Shown: one piece after another, positions 26,878 to 37,726 of the stretch
Position numbering within the stretch: position 1 is the stretch's first letter
Layout of the letters: every line of letters begins with the position of its first letter
NCBI RefSeq assembly: GCF_040732315.1
Contig: NZ_CP160388.1
Span: 3,314,494 to 3,378,493 of the forward strand
DNA: 64,000 nucleotides
Direction: 5' to 3'
DNA from: Oryzisolibacter sp. LB2S
Lineage (GTDB): Bacteria > Pseudomonadota > Gammaproteobacteria > Burkholderiales > Burkholderiaceae_C
The notes under the pieces: generated by a model
What the model was told of the DNA's origin: nothing
The model's database searches: none
What the model saw: the letters and a program-made list of their open reading frames with translations, nothing else
Translations under genes and position numbers: made by a program

Positions 26878-27342
26878 ATGGAGCAGCCACCCGACGACGA
26901 GCACAAGACCCCGCATCCCGGCCACGACCTGCCGCGCATGGCGCGGGAGTCGGCGCAGCAGATCTGGCTCGCGGGTCTGGGGGCGTTCGCCAAGGCGCAG
27001 GAGGAAGGCGGCAAGGTCTTCGAGGCCCTGGTGCGTGAAGGTCTGGCGCTGCAGCGCAGGACGCAGAGCGCCGCCGAGGAGCACCTGAGCGAGGCCAGCC
27101 AGCGCATGAGCCATCTGGCGACCGGGCTCGGCGAGCGCGCCGCGGGTCAGTGGGATCGGCTCGAAGGCATCTTCGAGCAGCGCGTGGCCAAGGCCCTCCA
27201 GCGTCTGGGTGTGCCAACCAAGGACGAGCTTGCGGTCCTGCGCGCACAGGTCGATGCGCTGACCCGGGAGCTGCAGCAGCTGCGCGCGCAACGTGGGGAT
27301 GATGACGAGGGCCCATCGGCGCCCCTTGATCGGGGTCGTTGA
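26878..27342 (+). CDS. phasin-superfamily protein (PHA granule-associated)
   Basis: A 154-residue protein of the PhaF/PhaI-type phasin superfamily. After a short polar N-terminus, the region about 15-85 (QQIWLAGLGAFAKAQEEGGK onward) forms the amphipathic helix that coats polyhydroxyalkanoate granules, followed by a helical C-terminus with a leucine-rich coiled coil (about 118-140) and an acidic tail. The Pro/Lys/Ala-rich DNA-binding tail of PhaF is absent. AAGGAG lies six bases before the ATG. The right end of the IS element is 70 bp upstream. Confidence 0.82.
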   Translation: MEQPPDDEHKTPHPGHDLPRMARESAQQIWLAGLGAFAKAQEEGGKVFEALVREGLALQRRTQSAAEEHLSEASQRMSHLATGLGERAAGQWDRLEGIFEQRVAKALQRLGVPTKDELAVLRAQVDALTRELQQLRAQRGDDDEGPSAPLDRGR

Positions 27343-27359
27343 CCGGGGTCGGATTCCCG

Positions 27360-28187
27360 TCAACCGGCGGCGTCGGCCGCAAATTCAGGCAGCCCGCGCA
27401 GGCACGCATAGAGCGGCTCGAAGTCCTGGGCGGTCAGGTCGAAGAGCTGCTGGAAGCTGTCGATGACAAAGTAGGTCTGCTGGTAGCTGTCGATCTTGTA
27501 GCGCGTGCGCATGGTGCGCTCGAGTTGCAGCGGCAGGCGCCGCGGCTCGGGGCTTTGCACGCTGTAGGGCAGTTCGCCGTGCGAGCTCAGGATGCCCGCG
27601 CCGTAGGCGCGCAGGCCCGCGCGCTCGCGGATCAGGCCAAATTCGATGGTGTACCAGTACAGGCGCGCGAGCATCTCGCAGGCACCCAGGCGCGCGGCCT
27701 TGAGGCCGCCCTCGCCATAGCGCTGCATGTAGTCGGCCAGCACCGGGTTGAACAAGAGCGGCACATGGCCGAAGAGGTCGTGGAACACGTCGGGCTCGAC
27801 GATGTACTCGAACTCCTCGGGGGTACGGATCCAGTCCGTCACCGGGAACTTGCGCGCGGCCAGCAGGCTGAAGAACGGCACCTCTGGGATCAGCCCGGGC
27901 ACTGCCACGAGCTGCCAGCGCGTGGCGCGGTACAGGCGCTCGTTGATGTCGTCAAAGCGCGGTATGCGCTCCTTGGCGCCGAGCAGCGGCAGCGCGGCGA
28001 TGAAGGCCTCGCTGGCCAGGCCGGGCAGCTGCTCGGATTGGCGCAGGTAGAGGCGGTGGTAGGTGTCGTGGTCGGCCTCGGTGTAGGCAGCCCAGTTCTG
28101 GGCGCAGGTGTAGTCGTCCGCGGCGCGCGTGTAGTCGCCGCGCGGCGGACGCTCGCTGGCGCCGTAGACGGCCGGCTGGACGGCCAT
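27360..28187 (-). CDS. phhA: phenylalanine 4-monooxygenase
   Basis: A 275-residue iron- and tetrahydropterin-dependent hydroxylase that makes tyrosine from phenylalanine. The iron ligands are His136 and His141 (PDVFHDLFGHVP) and Glu182 (YWYTIEFG). Length fits the monomeric bacterial enzyme. It begins 1 bp after the hpd stop, so the two genes form an operon for phenylalanine/tyrosine degradation. The pterin recycling dehydratase PhhB is not adjacent. A divergent Lrp-type gene probably regulates the unit. Confidence 0.95.
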   Translation of the reverse strand: MAVQPAVYGASERPPRGDYTRAADDYTCAQNWAAYTEADHDTYHRLYLRQSEQLPGLASEAFIAALPLLGAKERIPRFDDINERLYRATRWQLVAVPGLIPEVPFFSLLAARKFPVTDWIRTPEEFEYIVEPDVFHDLFGHVPLLFNPVLADYMQRYGEGGLKAARLGACEMLARLYWYTIEFGLIRERAGLRAYGAGILSSHGELPYSVQSPEPRRLPLQLERTMRTRYKIDSYQQTYFVIDSFQQLFDLTAQDFEPLYACLRGLPEFAADAAG

Positions 28188-28188
28188 G

Positions 28189-29316
28189 TCAGGCCCCCTT
28201 GGCGCCGGTGTCGATCACGCCGCGGTTGATCTGGTCACGCTCCATGGACTCGAACAGCGCCTTGAAGTTGCCCTCGCCAAAGCCGTCGCGGAAGTCCCCC
28301 TTGCGCTCGATGAATTCGAAGAACACCGGGCCCAGCATGGGCGTGGAGAAGATCTGCAGCAGCAGGCGCGGCGTGCCGTCGGCCGTGCTGCCGTCGAGCA
28401 GGATGCCGCGCGCCTGCAGCTCGGGCACGGGCTCGCCATGGCCGGGCAGGCGGCTCTCGAGCATCTCGTAATAGATGTCGTTGGGCGCCGTGGCCAGCGG
28501 CACGCCGGCCAGGCCCAGGCGGTCGACCACGGCGGGCAGGTCGTCGCAGATCAGGGCGATGTGCTGTATGCCCTCGCCGTTGTACTGCAGCAGGAATTCC
28601 TCGATCTGCCCCCCGCCCTGCTTGGCCTCCTCGTTGAGCGGGATGCGGATCTTGCCGTCGGGCGCGGTCATGGCCTTGCTGGTCAGGCCCGTGTACTCGC
28701 CCTGGATGTCGAAGTAGCGGATCTCGCGGAAGTTGAACAGCTTTTCGTAGAACCCCGCCCAGAAGCCCATGCGGCCGCGGTAGACGTTGTGCGTGAGGTG
28801 GTCGATCTCGTTGAGGCCGTGGCCCACGGGTCGCTGGTCCACGCCGGGCAGCCATTCGAAGTCGATGTCGTAGATGGACTTGCCGTCCTCGAAGCGGTCG
28901 ATCAGGTACAGCGGCGCGCCGCCTATGCCCTTGATGGCGGGCAGGCGCAGCTCCATGGGGCCGGTGGGAATCTCTATGGGCTGGGCGCCGAGCTCCAGCG
29001 CCCTCTTGTAGGCGTGGTGCGCGTCCTTGACGCGGAACGCCAGGCCGCAGGCGCTCGGCCCATGCTCGGCGGCGAAGTAGGCCGCCTGGCTCTTGGGCTC
29101 GCGGTTGAGGATGAAGTTGATCTGGTTCTGGCGGTACAGCAGCACGTCCTTGCTGCGGTGCCTGGCCACGAGGGTGAAGCCGAGCTGCTCGAACACCTTC
29201 TCGAGCACGCCGGGCGTCGGCGAGGCGAATTCGACGAACTCGAAGCCCATGAGGCCCATGGGGTTCTCCCAGGCGCTGGTGTCACGGACGGTCTGGCTGG
29301 GCAGGGCTGCGGTCAT
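28189..29316 (-). CDS. hpd: 4-hydroxyphenylpyruvate dioxygenase
   Basis: A 375-residue Fe(II) dioxygenase converting 4-hydroxyphenylpyruvate to homogentisate. Two vicinal-oxygen-chelate domains are visible. The C-terminal half carries the metal His/Glu set, including [10 protein letters not shown] (about 169-178), QHIALICDD (about 246-254) and [20 protein letters not shown] (about 332-351). The last motif is diagnostic. It is transcribed with phhA and divergently from an AsnC-type gene. The downstream homogentisate genes are not in the window. Confidence 0.95.
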   Translation of the reverse strand: MTAALPSQTVRDTSAWENPMGLMGFEFVEFASPTPGVLEKVFEQLGFTLVARHRSKDVLLYRQNQINFILNREPKSQAAYFAAEHGPSACGLAFRVKDAHHAYKRALELGAQPIEIPTGPMELRLPAIKGIGGAPLYLIDRFEDGKSIYDIDFEWLPGVDQRPVGHGLNEIDHLTHNVYRGRMGFWAGFYEKLFNFREIRYFDIQGEYTGLTSKAMTAPDGKIRIPLNEEAKQGGGQIEEFLLQYNGEGIQHIALICDDLPAVVDRLGLAGVPLATAPNDIYYEMLESRLPGHGEPVPELQARGILLDGSTADGTPRLLLQIFSTPMLGPVFFEFIERKGDFRDGFGEGNFKALFESMERDQINRGVIDTGAKGA

Positions 29317-29403
29317 GGGGCATGGTCTCCAGTGTTGTATTGCCCTTCACTGTAGAAGGGACGAGGCTCATGTTTCTGGCGTATGCATCGCGCATTGCCC
29401 GCG

Positions 29404-29424
29404 ATTGCGCAGGAATATTGCGCA
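29404..29424. promoter_or_regulatory. ATTGCGCA direct repeat, candidate Lrp-type site
   Basis: ATTGCGCA occurs at 29404-29411 and 29417-29424, 13 bp apart, in the 159-bp divergent region between hpd and the Lrp/AsnC gene. Each copy is close to the palindrome TTGCGCAA. The placement fits a site for the adjacent regulator. Binding is inferred. Confidence 0.4.
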
Positions 29425-29475
29425 ACATCAATGCAGAGCGCAGTGATTTGGCGTTGGCTGATTAGAATTTGCCCC

Positions 29476-29961
29476 ATGAACGATCGCCCCGCAACCCTGG
29501 ACAAGCTCGACCGCGCCATCCTGCGCCGCCTGCAGGACAACGGCCGCGAGACCTACGACGTGATCGGCGAGCAGGTGGGCCTGTCGCCCAGCGCCGTGCT
29601 GCGCCGCGCCAGGCGGCTGGAGGAGGACGGCGTGATCGACCGCTATGTGGCCCTGGTGCGGCCCGAGCGCGTGGGCCTGGGGCTGACGGCCTACCTGAAC
29701 GTGCGCCTGGAAAAGCACACCGAGAGCCACAAGCGCAACCCCATGGACCTGTTTCGCGCCAGCGTGCAGACCTGGCCCGAGGTGGTGGAATGCGCGGCGC
29801 TGACCGGCGAGATGGACTACCTGCTGCGCGTGGTGGTGGCCGACATGGCGCATTACAGCCGCTTCATCATGGACACGCTGCTCAAGCACCCCAGCGTGCA
29901 GGACTGCAAGACCAGCTTCGTGCTCGACCGCGTCAAGGCCACGACGGCGCTGCCCGTGTGA
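29476..29961 (+). CDS. Lrp/AsnC family transcriptional regulator
   Basis: A 161-residue regulator. The N-terminal winged helix starts LDKLDRAILRRLQDNGRETY (about 8-27), with the recognition helix in LSPSAVLRRARRLEEDGVI. The C-terminal RAM/ligand domain includes VVECAALTGEMDYLLRVVV (about 96-114). The ATG at 29476 is the first in the conserved region. It is transcribed divergently from hpd-phhA, so phenylalanine or tyrosine is a likely effector, as for AsnC-type regulators beside aromatic amino-acid genes. That is inference. Confidence 0.9.
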   Translation: MNDRPATLDKLDRAILRRLQDNGRETYDVIGEQVGLSPSAVLRRARRLEEDGVIDRYVALVRPERVGLGLTAYLNVRLEKHTESHKRNPMDLFRASVQTWPEVVECAALTGEMDYLLRVVVADMAHYSRFIMDTLLKHPSVQDCKTSFVLDRVKATTALPV

Positions 29962-29973
29962 CAAGCGAACTTC

Positions 29974-30024
29974 AATAACGATAGCTGTCAGCGCGCCACC
30001 AGCAAGCGCTGGACGGCATTTTGA
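29974..30024. repeat. dispersed dyad element, copy 3 (intergenic)
   Basis: Half A (AATAACGATAGCTGTCAGCG) and half B (CAAGCGCTGGACGGCATTTTG) flank a short spacer, beginning 12 nt after the stop of the Lrp-type gene. CAGCG and CGCTG can pair. It could act as a transcript-end hairpin. Confidence 0.65.
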
Positions 30025-30082
30025 CTTGTAAGCGCAATTCCCCCACAATTTTGTTGCATTGCAACAATAGCGCGGCGCAACC

Positions 30083-30098
30083 CTAGGGAAAACCCTAG
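30083..30098. promoter_or_regulatory. CTAGGG-AAAA-CCCTAG palindrome
   Basis: A perfect 6-4-6 palindrome overlapping a -10-like TAGAAT (30096-30101). It is the best copy of a motif also seen at 106-119 and 10237-10252, with a half-match at 35287-35302 (TAGAAT is also found at 35336-35341). A protein bound here would occlude the promoter, so a repressor site is possible. Confidence 0.4.
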
Positions 30099-30204
30099 AA
30101 TCCACCGCATCATGTTTCCAACCAAATACTGGACGCGTGCCCGTCTCGGCGCGCATCTGAAGATCCTGCATCCGGCCGCACGCGGCCCACACCGAGGTAC
30201 TGCC

Positions 30205-30837
30205 ATGCACACAGGGATAGTGCCCATCCGCTCACTGGGCCCGCAACACCGCGAGCGCGTGGCCAAGCATCTGCTCTCCCTGACCGAACGCGACCGCTAC
30301 CTGCGCTTTGGCTACACGGCCAGCGACGAGCAGGTGTGCCGCTACGTCGAGATGCTGGACTTCGAGCGGGACGAGGTGTTCGGCATCTTCAACCGCCGGC
30401 TCGAGCTCATCGCCATGGCCCATGTGGCGTTTGCGCCCACCGAGGAGACGCAGAGCTGCGCCGAGTTCGGCGTCTCGGTGTTGGCCAGCGCGCGCGGGCG
30501 CGGCTACGGCGGCCAGCTGTTCGACCGCGCCGTGACGCTGGCGCGCAACCGCGGCGTGCGCATGATGTTCATCCACGCGCTGACCGAGAACACGGCCATG
30601 CTGAAGATCGCGCGCCACGCGGGCGCCACCGTGAAGCACGAGGGATCGGAATCCGAGGCCTATCTGCAGTTGCCGCCCGGCGGCCTGGACACACGCGTGT
30701 CCGAGCTCGTGGGCGAGCAGTTCGCCGAGGTGGACTACCAGCTCAAGAAGCAGGCGCGCCAGTTCTGGAGCCTGCTGGCCGACGTGCAGGAGATCCGCCA
30801 GGGCGTGCGCGACGGGCGCCACCAGGCGGCCGAGTAA
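30205..30837 (+). CDS. GNAT family N-acetyltransferase
   Basis: A ~210-residue GNAT protein. The acetyl-CoA-binding motif A is SVLASARGRGYGGQLFDRAV (about 92-111), with RGRGYG as the pyrophosphate loop, and IHALTENTAMLKIARHAGA (about 123-141) is the motif B region. I place the start at the ATG at 30205 (MHTGIVPIR), which has GAGG seven bases upstream. An in-frame ATG at 30112 would add 31 residues but lies only ~10 nt after a TAGAAT box and has no Shine-Dalgarno. The substrate is unknown, and the gene is monocistronic-looking. Confidence 0.82.
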   Translation: MHTGIVPIRSLGPQHRERVAKHLLSLTERDRYLRFGYTASDEQVCRYVEMLDFERDEVFGIFNRRLELIAMAHVAFAPTEETQSCAEFGVSVLASARGRGYGGQLFDRAVTLARNRGVRMMFIHALTENTAMLKIARHAGATVKHEGSESEAYLQLPPGGLDTRVSELVGEQFAEVDYQLKKQARQFWSLLADVQEIRQGVRDGRHQAAE

Positions 30838-30927
30838 AGGCGTCCGAGCGATCCAGGCGGATTGCCACCGGGGCAATCCGCTATCCTTGGGGGCCTGTTT
30901 CCACCACCGCAGTCCTGCCCCCGCCCC

Positions 30928-31827
30928 GTGTCCGACCCCTACCCTGCGCGCCCGCCTGCCAGACAAGACAAACGCACGCTGCTGCAGCGCCTCGTCGAAT
31001 TCATCAACCCGGGGCCGGACTCCACCGACGAGCTCATCGCCACCCTGGCCGATGCCGAGGACAACCAGGTCATCAACAACGATGCGCGCGTGATGCTCGA
31101 GCGCGTGCTGCGCATGGCCGAGATGACCGCCGCCGACGTGCTCGTGCCCGCGCCGCGCATGGACATGCTGGACATCGACGCGCCGCTCGATGCGCTCATG
31201 CACCAGGTGCTGCGCACGGCGCATTCGCGCTTTCCGGTCTATCAGGGCGAGCGCGAGCACATCGTCGGTATCCTGCTGGCCAAGGACCTGCTCAAGCTCT
31301 GGCGCTCGCCCGAGCTGAGCATTCGGACCCTGGTGCGCCCCGTGCTGTTCGTGCCCGAGAACAAGGGGCTGCACGCGCTCGAGCGCGAGTTCCGCAGCAC
31401 AAGAAACCACATGGCCATCGTTGTCGACGAGTTCGGCCGCATTGCGGGCCTGGTGACCTTCGAGGACGTGATCGAGCAGATCGTGGGCGAGATCGAGGAC
31501 GAGTTCGACATCCACGAGGACGAGGGCGACATCTTCGGCCTGCCCGACCACAGCTACCGCGTGAGCGGCGGCGCGTCCGTGGAGCGCGTGGCCGAGGCCT
31601 TCGGCGTACCGCTGCAGGCCAGCGACCCGGACGCGCATTTCGACACCATAGGCGGCCTGCTCACCCATGAGCTCGGCCGCATGCCGCGCAAGGGCGAGAC
31701 CGTGACGCTGTGCGGCCTGAGCTTTGCGGTGCTGCACACCAAGGGCGGCATGGTGCGCTGGTTCAAGGTCACGCCGGCGGCAACGGACGCAGCGGACGCG
31801 ACGGACAAGCCAGCGGCCGACGCCTGA
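30928..31827 (+). CDS. corC: CorC/HlyC family CBS-domain protein
   Basis: A 299-residue cytosolic protein with two CBS domains (about 70-185, including SRFPVYQGEREHIVGILLAKDLL and DEFGRIAGLVTFEDVIEQIVG) and a C-terminal CorC_HlyC domain (GLPDHSYRVSGGASVERV to GMVRWFKVTP). This is the YbeX/CorC type without a transmembrane domain, implicated in Mg/Co efflux or ribosome function in relatives. The family start MSDPYP matches a GTG at 30928; upstream sequence is unlikely to be coding. Its TGA overlaps the lnt ATG (TGATG), as in the conserved ybeX-lnt pair. Confidence 0.9.
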   Translation: MSDPYPARPPARQDKRTLLQRLVEFINPGPDSTDELIATLADAEDNQVINNDARVMLERVLRMAEMTAADVLVPAPRMDMLDIDAPLDALMHQVLRTAHSRFPVYQGEREHIVGILLAKDLLKLWRSPELSIRTLVRPVLFVPENKGLHALEREFRSTRNHMAIVVDEFGRIAGLVTFEDVIEQIVGEIEDEFDIHEDEGDIFGLPDHSYRVSGGASVERVAEAFGVPLQASDPDAHFDTIGGLLTHELGRMPRKGETVTLCGLSFAVLHTKGGMVRWFKVTPAATDAADATDKPAADA

Positions 31828-33425
31828 TGCCCACGCCCATGCTTGCACAGGCCCCGGCATCCGGCCGCGGGCCCTGGCCCTGGTGGCTGGCGCTGGCCGC
31901 GGGCCTGGCGCAGGCCGCGTCGCTCGCCTGGCCCTGGGGCGGTGCCGCACTGTGGTGGCTGCAGATCCTGTCGCTGGCGCTCTTTGCCCATGTGCTGCGC
32001 GGCGCGGGCGGCGCGCGCCGCGCCGCGGGCCTGGGCTGGCTGTTTGCCACGGCCTGGCTGGCCGGCACCTTCTGGTGGCTGTTCATCTCCATGCACACCT
32101 ATGGCGGCCTGGCCGCGCCGCTGGCGCTGCTGGCGGTGCTGGCGCTGGCCGCCTTCCTGGGCAGCTACTACGCCGCGGCATCTGCATTGTTTTGGCTTGT
32201 AGCGCCCGCCAACAAAGCGCCGACAGCTATTGTTTTTGCTGCGCTGTGGCTGCTCGCCGAGCTCGCCCGCGGGCAATGGTGGACGGGCTTTCCCTGGGGC
32301 GCGGGCGGCTACGCCCATGTGGACGGGCCGCTCGCCGTGCTCGCGCGCGGCGTGGGCGTGTACGGCATGGGCGCCGTGGCCGCGGCCCTGGCCATGGGCC
32401 TCGCGCAGTGGCGCATGGACGACCTGCGCCGCCGGCGCTGGTGGGCGGCGCTGGCGCTGCTCGCGGCCGCCTGGGCCGGCCTGGCCGTGCAGCGCCACTG
32501 CGCCGTGAACGGCTGCGGCGCACCGGCGCCCCTGCATGCACCGCTGTCGCTCGCACTGCTGCAGGGCAATATCCCTCAGGACGAGAAGTTCCAGCCCGGC
32601 AGCGGCGTGCCCATGGCGCTGCAGTGGTACCACGATCAGCTGCGCTCGGCCGACGCCGCGCTGGTGGTCGCGCCCGAGACCGCCATCCCGCTGCTGCCGC
32701 GCCAGCTGCCGCCCGGCTATCTCGACGCGATTGCCGAGCGCTACACCCAGGACCACGGACAGCAGGCGCTGCTGCTCGGCATCCCCCTGGGCAGCCTGGA
32801 GCAGGGCTATACCAATTCGGTGCTGGGCTTTGCGGCCGGGCAGCAGCGCCCCTATCGCTACGACAAGCATCATCTGGTGCCGTTTGGCGAGTTCATCCCG
32901 CCGTTCTTCCGCTGGTTCACCGACATGATGAACATCCCGCTGGGCGATTTCGACCGCGGCGCGCTCGACCAGCCCTCGCTCGCTTGGGCGGGCGAGCGCC
33001 TCGCGCCCAACATCTGCTACGAGGACTTGTTCGGCGAGGAGCTCGCGGCGCGCTTTGCCGACCCGGCCACGGCCCCGACCATCATGGTCAACCTGAGCAA
33101 CATCGGCTGGTTTGGCGACACCGTAGCCGTGGACCAGCATCTGGCCATCAGCCGGCTGCGCGCGCTGGAGTTCGAGCGCCCCATGCTGCGCGCCACCAAC
33201 ACCGGTGCCACGGCCGTGATAGACCACCGCGGCCAGGTCACCCACCGCCTGCCGGCCTACGAGCGCGGCCTGCTGCATGCGCGCGTGCAGGGGCGCGCCG
33301 GCGCCGTCACGCCCTATGCCTGGTGGGTGGCGCGCTGGGGCCTGGCGCCGCTGTGGGCCCTGGGCCTGGCCGTAGTCGCCGCCGCCTGGCTGCTGCGCCG
33401 CAGGCGGCAAAGTCCAAGGCATTGA
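31827..33425 (+). CDS. lnt: apolipoprotein N-acyltransferase
   Basis: A 532-residue inner-membrane enzyme that N-acylates the lipid-modified cysteine of lipoproteins. Several hydrophobic helices occupy the first ~220 residues, followed by the periplasmic nitrilase domain with the triad Glu284 (PETAIPLLP), Lys347 (YDKHHLVPFGEF) and Cys397 (NICYEDLF), then a terminal helix. Its ATG overlaps the corC stop. Residues ~120-138, within a membrane helix and loop, are encoded by a full copy of the dispersed dyad element at 32185-32239 without loss of frame. Confidence 0.95.
   Translation: MPTPMLAQAPASGRGPWPWWLALAAGLAQAASLAWPWGGAALWWLQILSLALFAHVLRGAGGARRAAGLGWLFATAWLAGTFWWLFISMHTYGGLAAPLALLAVLALAAFLGSYYAAASALFWLVAPANKAPTAIVFAALWLLAELARGQWWTGFPWGAGGYAHVDGPLAVLARGVGVYGMGAVAAALAMGLAQWRMDDLRRRRWWAALALLAAAWAGLAVQRHCAVNGCGAPAPLHAPLSLALLQGNIPQDEKFQPGSGVPMALQWYHDQLRSADAALVVAPETAIPLLPRQLPPGYLDAIAERYTQDHGQQALLLGIPLGSLEQGYTNSVLGFAAGQQRPYRYDKHHLVPFGEFIPPFFRWFTDMMNIPLGDFDRGALDQPSLAWAGERLAPNICYEDLFGEELAARFADPATAPTIMVNLSNIGWFGDTVAVDQHLAISRLRALEFERPMLRATNTGATAVIDHRGQVTHRLPAYERGLLHARVQGRAGAVTPYAWWVARWGLAPLWALGLAVVAAAWLLRRRRQSPRH
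32185..32239. repeat. dispersed dyad element, copy 4 (inside lnt)
   Basis: Read on the minus strand: half A AACAATAGCTGTCGGCGCTT, a short loop, then half B GGGCGCTACAAGCCAAAACA. Both halves are well preserved. It is embedded in frame in the membrane-spanning part of lnt and encodes roughly LFWLVAPANKAPTAIVFA. Confidence 0.75.
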
Positions 33426-33521
33426 CCCTGCTTCTGCGGCACGCCGTGCAGGACACGGGATAATGAGCGCTTTGACGCAGGCGGCGCAGCCCGCCCGATT
33501 GACCACAAGAACCCCCGAACA

Positions 33522-34028
33522 ATGGCTGATTCCTTCTCCTACGAACAACTGATTGCTTCCGGCGAGGGCCGGTTGTTCACCCCCGACAGCGGGCGCCTGC
33601 CCCTGCCCCCGATGCTGATGTTCGACCGCATCACACATATCGACGCCGATGGCGGCGCGCATGGCCTGGGCAGGATCGTGGCCGAGCTGGACGTCAAGCC
33701 CGACCTGTGGTTCTTTGCCTGCCACTTCCAGGGCGACCCGGTCATGCCCGGCTGCCTGGGGCTCGACGCCATGTGGCAGCTCATAGGCTTTTATCTGACC
33801 TGGCTGCGCCTGCCCGGGCGCGGACGCGCCCTGGGCGCGGGCGAGGTCAAGTTCACCGGTGAGGTCGGCCCCGACGTGAAGCTGGTCACCTACGAGATCG
33901 ACATCAAGCGCGTGATCAAGCGCAAACTCAACATGGCCATCGGCGACGCGCGCCTGCTGGCCGACGGCAAGGAAATCTACGTGGCCAACGACCTGCGCGT
34001 GGGGCTGTTCCTGCGTGAGGGTGACTGA
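33522..34028 (+). CDS. fabA: 3-hydroxydecanoyl-[ACP] dehydratase/isomerase
   Basis: A 168-residue hot-dog enzyme that dehydrates 3-hydroxydecanoyl-ACP and isomerises the product to cis-3-decenoyl-ACP, starting unsaturated fatty-acid synthesis. The catalytic His68 ([12 protein letters not shown]) and Asp82 (GLDAMWQ) match E. coli FabA. It is followed after 15 bp by fabB, the standard partner for anaerobic unsaturated fatty-acid synthesis. Confidence 0.96.
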   Translation: MADSFSYEQLIASGEGRLFTPDSGRLPLPPMLMFDRITHIDADGGAHGLGRIVAELDVKPDLWFFACHFQGDPVMPGCLGLDAMWQLIGFYLTWLRLPGRGRALGAGEVKFTGEVGPDVKLVTYEIDIKRVIKRKLNMAIGDARLLADGKEIYVANDLRVGLFLREGD

Positions 34029-34043
34029 AGCGGGAGTCGCAGC

Positions 34044-35261
34044 ATGAGCAAGAGACGGGTGGTGATCACGGGCGCGGGCATCGTCTCGTGCATTGGCAAC
34101 GATCTGCAAACCGTAGAGGCCGCGCTGCGCGCGGGCAAGAGCGGCATCCGCGCCGTGCCCGAGATGACCGAAAAGGGCCTGCGCAGCCAGGTCGCGGGCT
34201 GGCCCGACATCGACATCGAGGCGCGCATTGACAGGAAACAGCTGCGCTTCATGGGCGACGCCGCGGCCTACGCGCAGATTGCGCTCGAGGACGCCATCAG
34301 GCAGTCGGGCCTCACGCCCGAACAGGTCAGCCACCCGCGCACCGGCCTCATCATGGGCTCGGGCGGCGGCTCGCCGGCCAACCAGATCGAGGCCGCCGAC
34401 ACGCTGCGCGAGAAGGGCATTCGCCGCGTCGGGCCGTATCAGGTCACGCGCTGCATGAGCTCCACCGTGTCCGCCTGCCTTGCCACCAACTTCAAGGTCA
34501 AGGGCATCAACTACTCCATCACCTCGGCCTGCTCGACCTCTGCGCACTGCATTGGCGCCGCGGCCCAACAGATCGCCTGGGGCATGCAGGATGTGATGTT
34601 CGCGGGCGGCGGCGAGGAGCTGTCCTGGGGCATGTCGCTGCTGTTCGACGGCATGGGCGCCATGTCGTCCAAGTACAACGCCACGCCCGAGCGCGCCGCG
34701 CGCGCCTATGACGCGAACCGCGACGGCTTCGTGATCGCCGGCGGCGGCGGCGCCGTGGTGCTCGAGAGCCTGGAGCATGCCCAGGCCCGCGGCGCCACCA
34801 TCCTCGCCGAGGTCGTGGGCTTTGGCGCCACGAGTGACGGCGAGGACATGGTCGCGCCCTCGGGCGACGGCGCCATCGCCTGCATGCGCCAGGCGATCGA
34901 AGGCCTGACCGGCCCCATCGACTACATCAACACCCACGGCACCTCCACGCCCGTGGGCGACATGCAGGAAGTGCGCGCCATGCGCGAGGTGTTTGGCGAC
35001 TGCGTGCCGCCGTTTTCCAGCACCAAGTCGCTCACCGGCCATTCGCTGGGCGCCACGGGCGTGCAGGAGGCGATCTACTGCCTGATCATGCTGCAAAAGG
35101 GCTTCATCGCAGGTTCGGTCAACGTCGAGACGCCCGACCCGGCGCTTGGCGACATGCCGCTGGTCACGCAGACCCGCGACGCCGAGCTGACCCAGGTGCT
35201 CTCCAACAGCTTTGGCTTCGGCGGCACCAACGCCAGCCTGGTGCTGCGCCGCTGGGGCTGA
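34044..35261 (+). CDS. fabB: 3-oxoacyl-[ACP] synthase I
   Basis: A 405-residue KAS I condensing enzyme that elongates cis-3-decenoyl-ACP. The active-site cysteine is Cys163 in [10 protein letters not shown]. The two catalytic histidines lie in [11 protein letters not shown] (about 294-304) and [11 protein letters not shown] (about 331-341). Adjacency to fabA supports KAS I rather than KAS II. A near-canonical Shine-Dalgarno (GGGAG) precedes the ATG. Confidence 0.95.
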   Translation: MSKRRVVITGAGIVSCIGNDLQTVEAALRAGKSGIRAVPEMTEKGLRSQVAGWPDIDIEARIDRKQLRFMGDAAAYAQIALEDAIRQSGLTPEQVSHPRTGLIMGSGGGSPANQIEAADTLREKGIRRVGPYQVTRCMSSTVSACLATNFKVKGINYSITSACSTSAHCIGAAAQQIAWGMQDVMFAGGGEELSWGMSLLFDGMGAMSSKYNATPERAARAYDANRDGFVIAGGGGAVVLESLEHAQARGATILAEVVGFGATSDGEDMVAPSGDGAIACMRQAIEGLTGPIDYINTHGTSTPVGDMQEVRAMREVFGDCVPPFSSTKSLTGHSLGATGVQEAIYCLIMLQKGFIAGSVNVETPDPALGDMPLVTQTRDAELTQVLSNSFGFGGTNASLVLRRWG

Positions 35262-35286
35262 TCCACACCCCGGCCACCATTTCCTC

Positions 35287-36681
<1,395 letters not shown>

Positions 36682-36684
36682 GCC

Positions 36685-37725
36685 ATGGCAGAACAGAACC
36701 AGCCCCAGGGCGGCACCCCCATGACCATGATCGCCGCGCTGCGCTCGGCGCTGGACGTGATGATGGGGCGCGACGACAACATCGTCGTCTACGGCGAGGA
36801 CGTGGGCTACTTCGGCGGCGTGTTCCGCGTCACCGAGGGCCTGCAGGCCAAGTACGGCAAGACGCGCTGCTTCGACGCGCCGATCAGCGAAAGCGGCATC
36901 GTCGGCACGGCCATAGGCATGGCGGCCTATGGCCTCAAGCCCGTGGTGGAGATCCAGTTCGCCGACTACTTCTACCCGGCGACCGATCAGATCGTCTCCG
37001 AGGCCGCGCGCCTGCGCCACCGCTCGGCCGGGGACTTCACCGCGCCCATGGTGATACGCATGCCCTGCGGCGGCGGCATCTACGGCGGGCAGACGCACAG
37101 CCAGAGCCCCGAGGCCTTCTTCACCCATGTCTGCGGCCTGCGCACCGTGATGCCCAGCAACCCGTATGACGCCAAGGGCCTGCTCATCTCGGCCATCGAG
37201 TGCGAGGACCCGGTCATCTTCCTCGAGCCCAAGCGCCTGTACAACGGCCCGTTCGACGGCCACCACGACAAGCCGGTCGTGCCCTGGTCCAAGCACGACA
37301 TGGGCCTGGTGCCCGAGAGCTACTACAACGTGCCCTTGACGAAGGCCGCGGTATTCCGACCCGGCAAGGCCGTCACGGTGCTGACCTACGGCACCATGGT
37401 CTGGGTCAGCGAGGCGGCCGCGCGCGAGACCGGCATAGACGCCGAGATCATCGACCTGCGCAGCCTCTGGCCGCTGGACCTGGAGACCATCGTGGAGTCG
37501 GTCAGGAAGACCGGCCGCTGCGTCGTGGTGCACGAGGCCACGCGCACCAGCGGCTTTGGCGCCGAGCTCACGGCGCTGGTGCAGGAGCATTGCTTCTACC
37601 AGCTGGAAGCCCCCATAGAGCGCGTGACGGGCTGGGACACGCCCTACCCCCACGCCCAGGAATGGGCCTACTTCCCCGGCCCGGCGCGCGTCGCCGCGGC
37701 CCTGAAACGCACCGTGGAGGCATGA
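36685..37725 (+). CDS. bkdA2: branched-chain 2-oxoacid dehydrogenase E1 beta subunit
   Basis: A 346-residue transketolase-like subunit that pairs with E1 alpha to form the ThDP site. The GEDVGYFGGVFRVTEGL region (about 32-48) and EIQFADYFYPATDQI (about 90-104) are typical of BCKDH E1 beta. It starts 3 bp after the E1 alpha stop and ends 1 bp before the E2 start, so translation is coupled. Confidence 0.93.
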   Translation: MAEQNQPQGGTPMTMIAALRSALDVMMGRDDNIVVYGEDVGYFGGVFRVTEGLQAKYGKTRCFDAPISESGIVGTAIGMAAYGLKPVVEIQFADYFYPATDQIVSEAARLRHRSAGDFTAPMVIRMPCGGGIYGGQTHSQSPEAFFTHVCGLRTVMPSNPYDAKGLLISAIECEDPVIFLEPKRLYNGPFDGHHDKPVVPWSKHDMGLVPESYYNVPLTKAAVFRPGKAVTVLTYGTMVWVSEAAARETGIDAEIIDLRSLWPLDLETIVESVRKTGRCVVVHEATRTSGFGAELTALVQEHCFYQLEAPIERVTGWDTPYPHAQEWAYFPGPARVAAALKRTVEA

Positions 37726-37726
37726 C

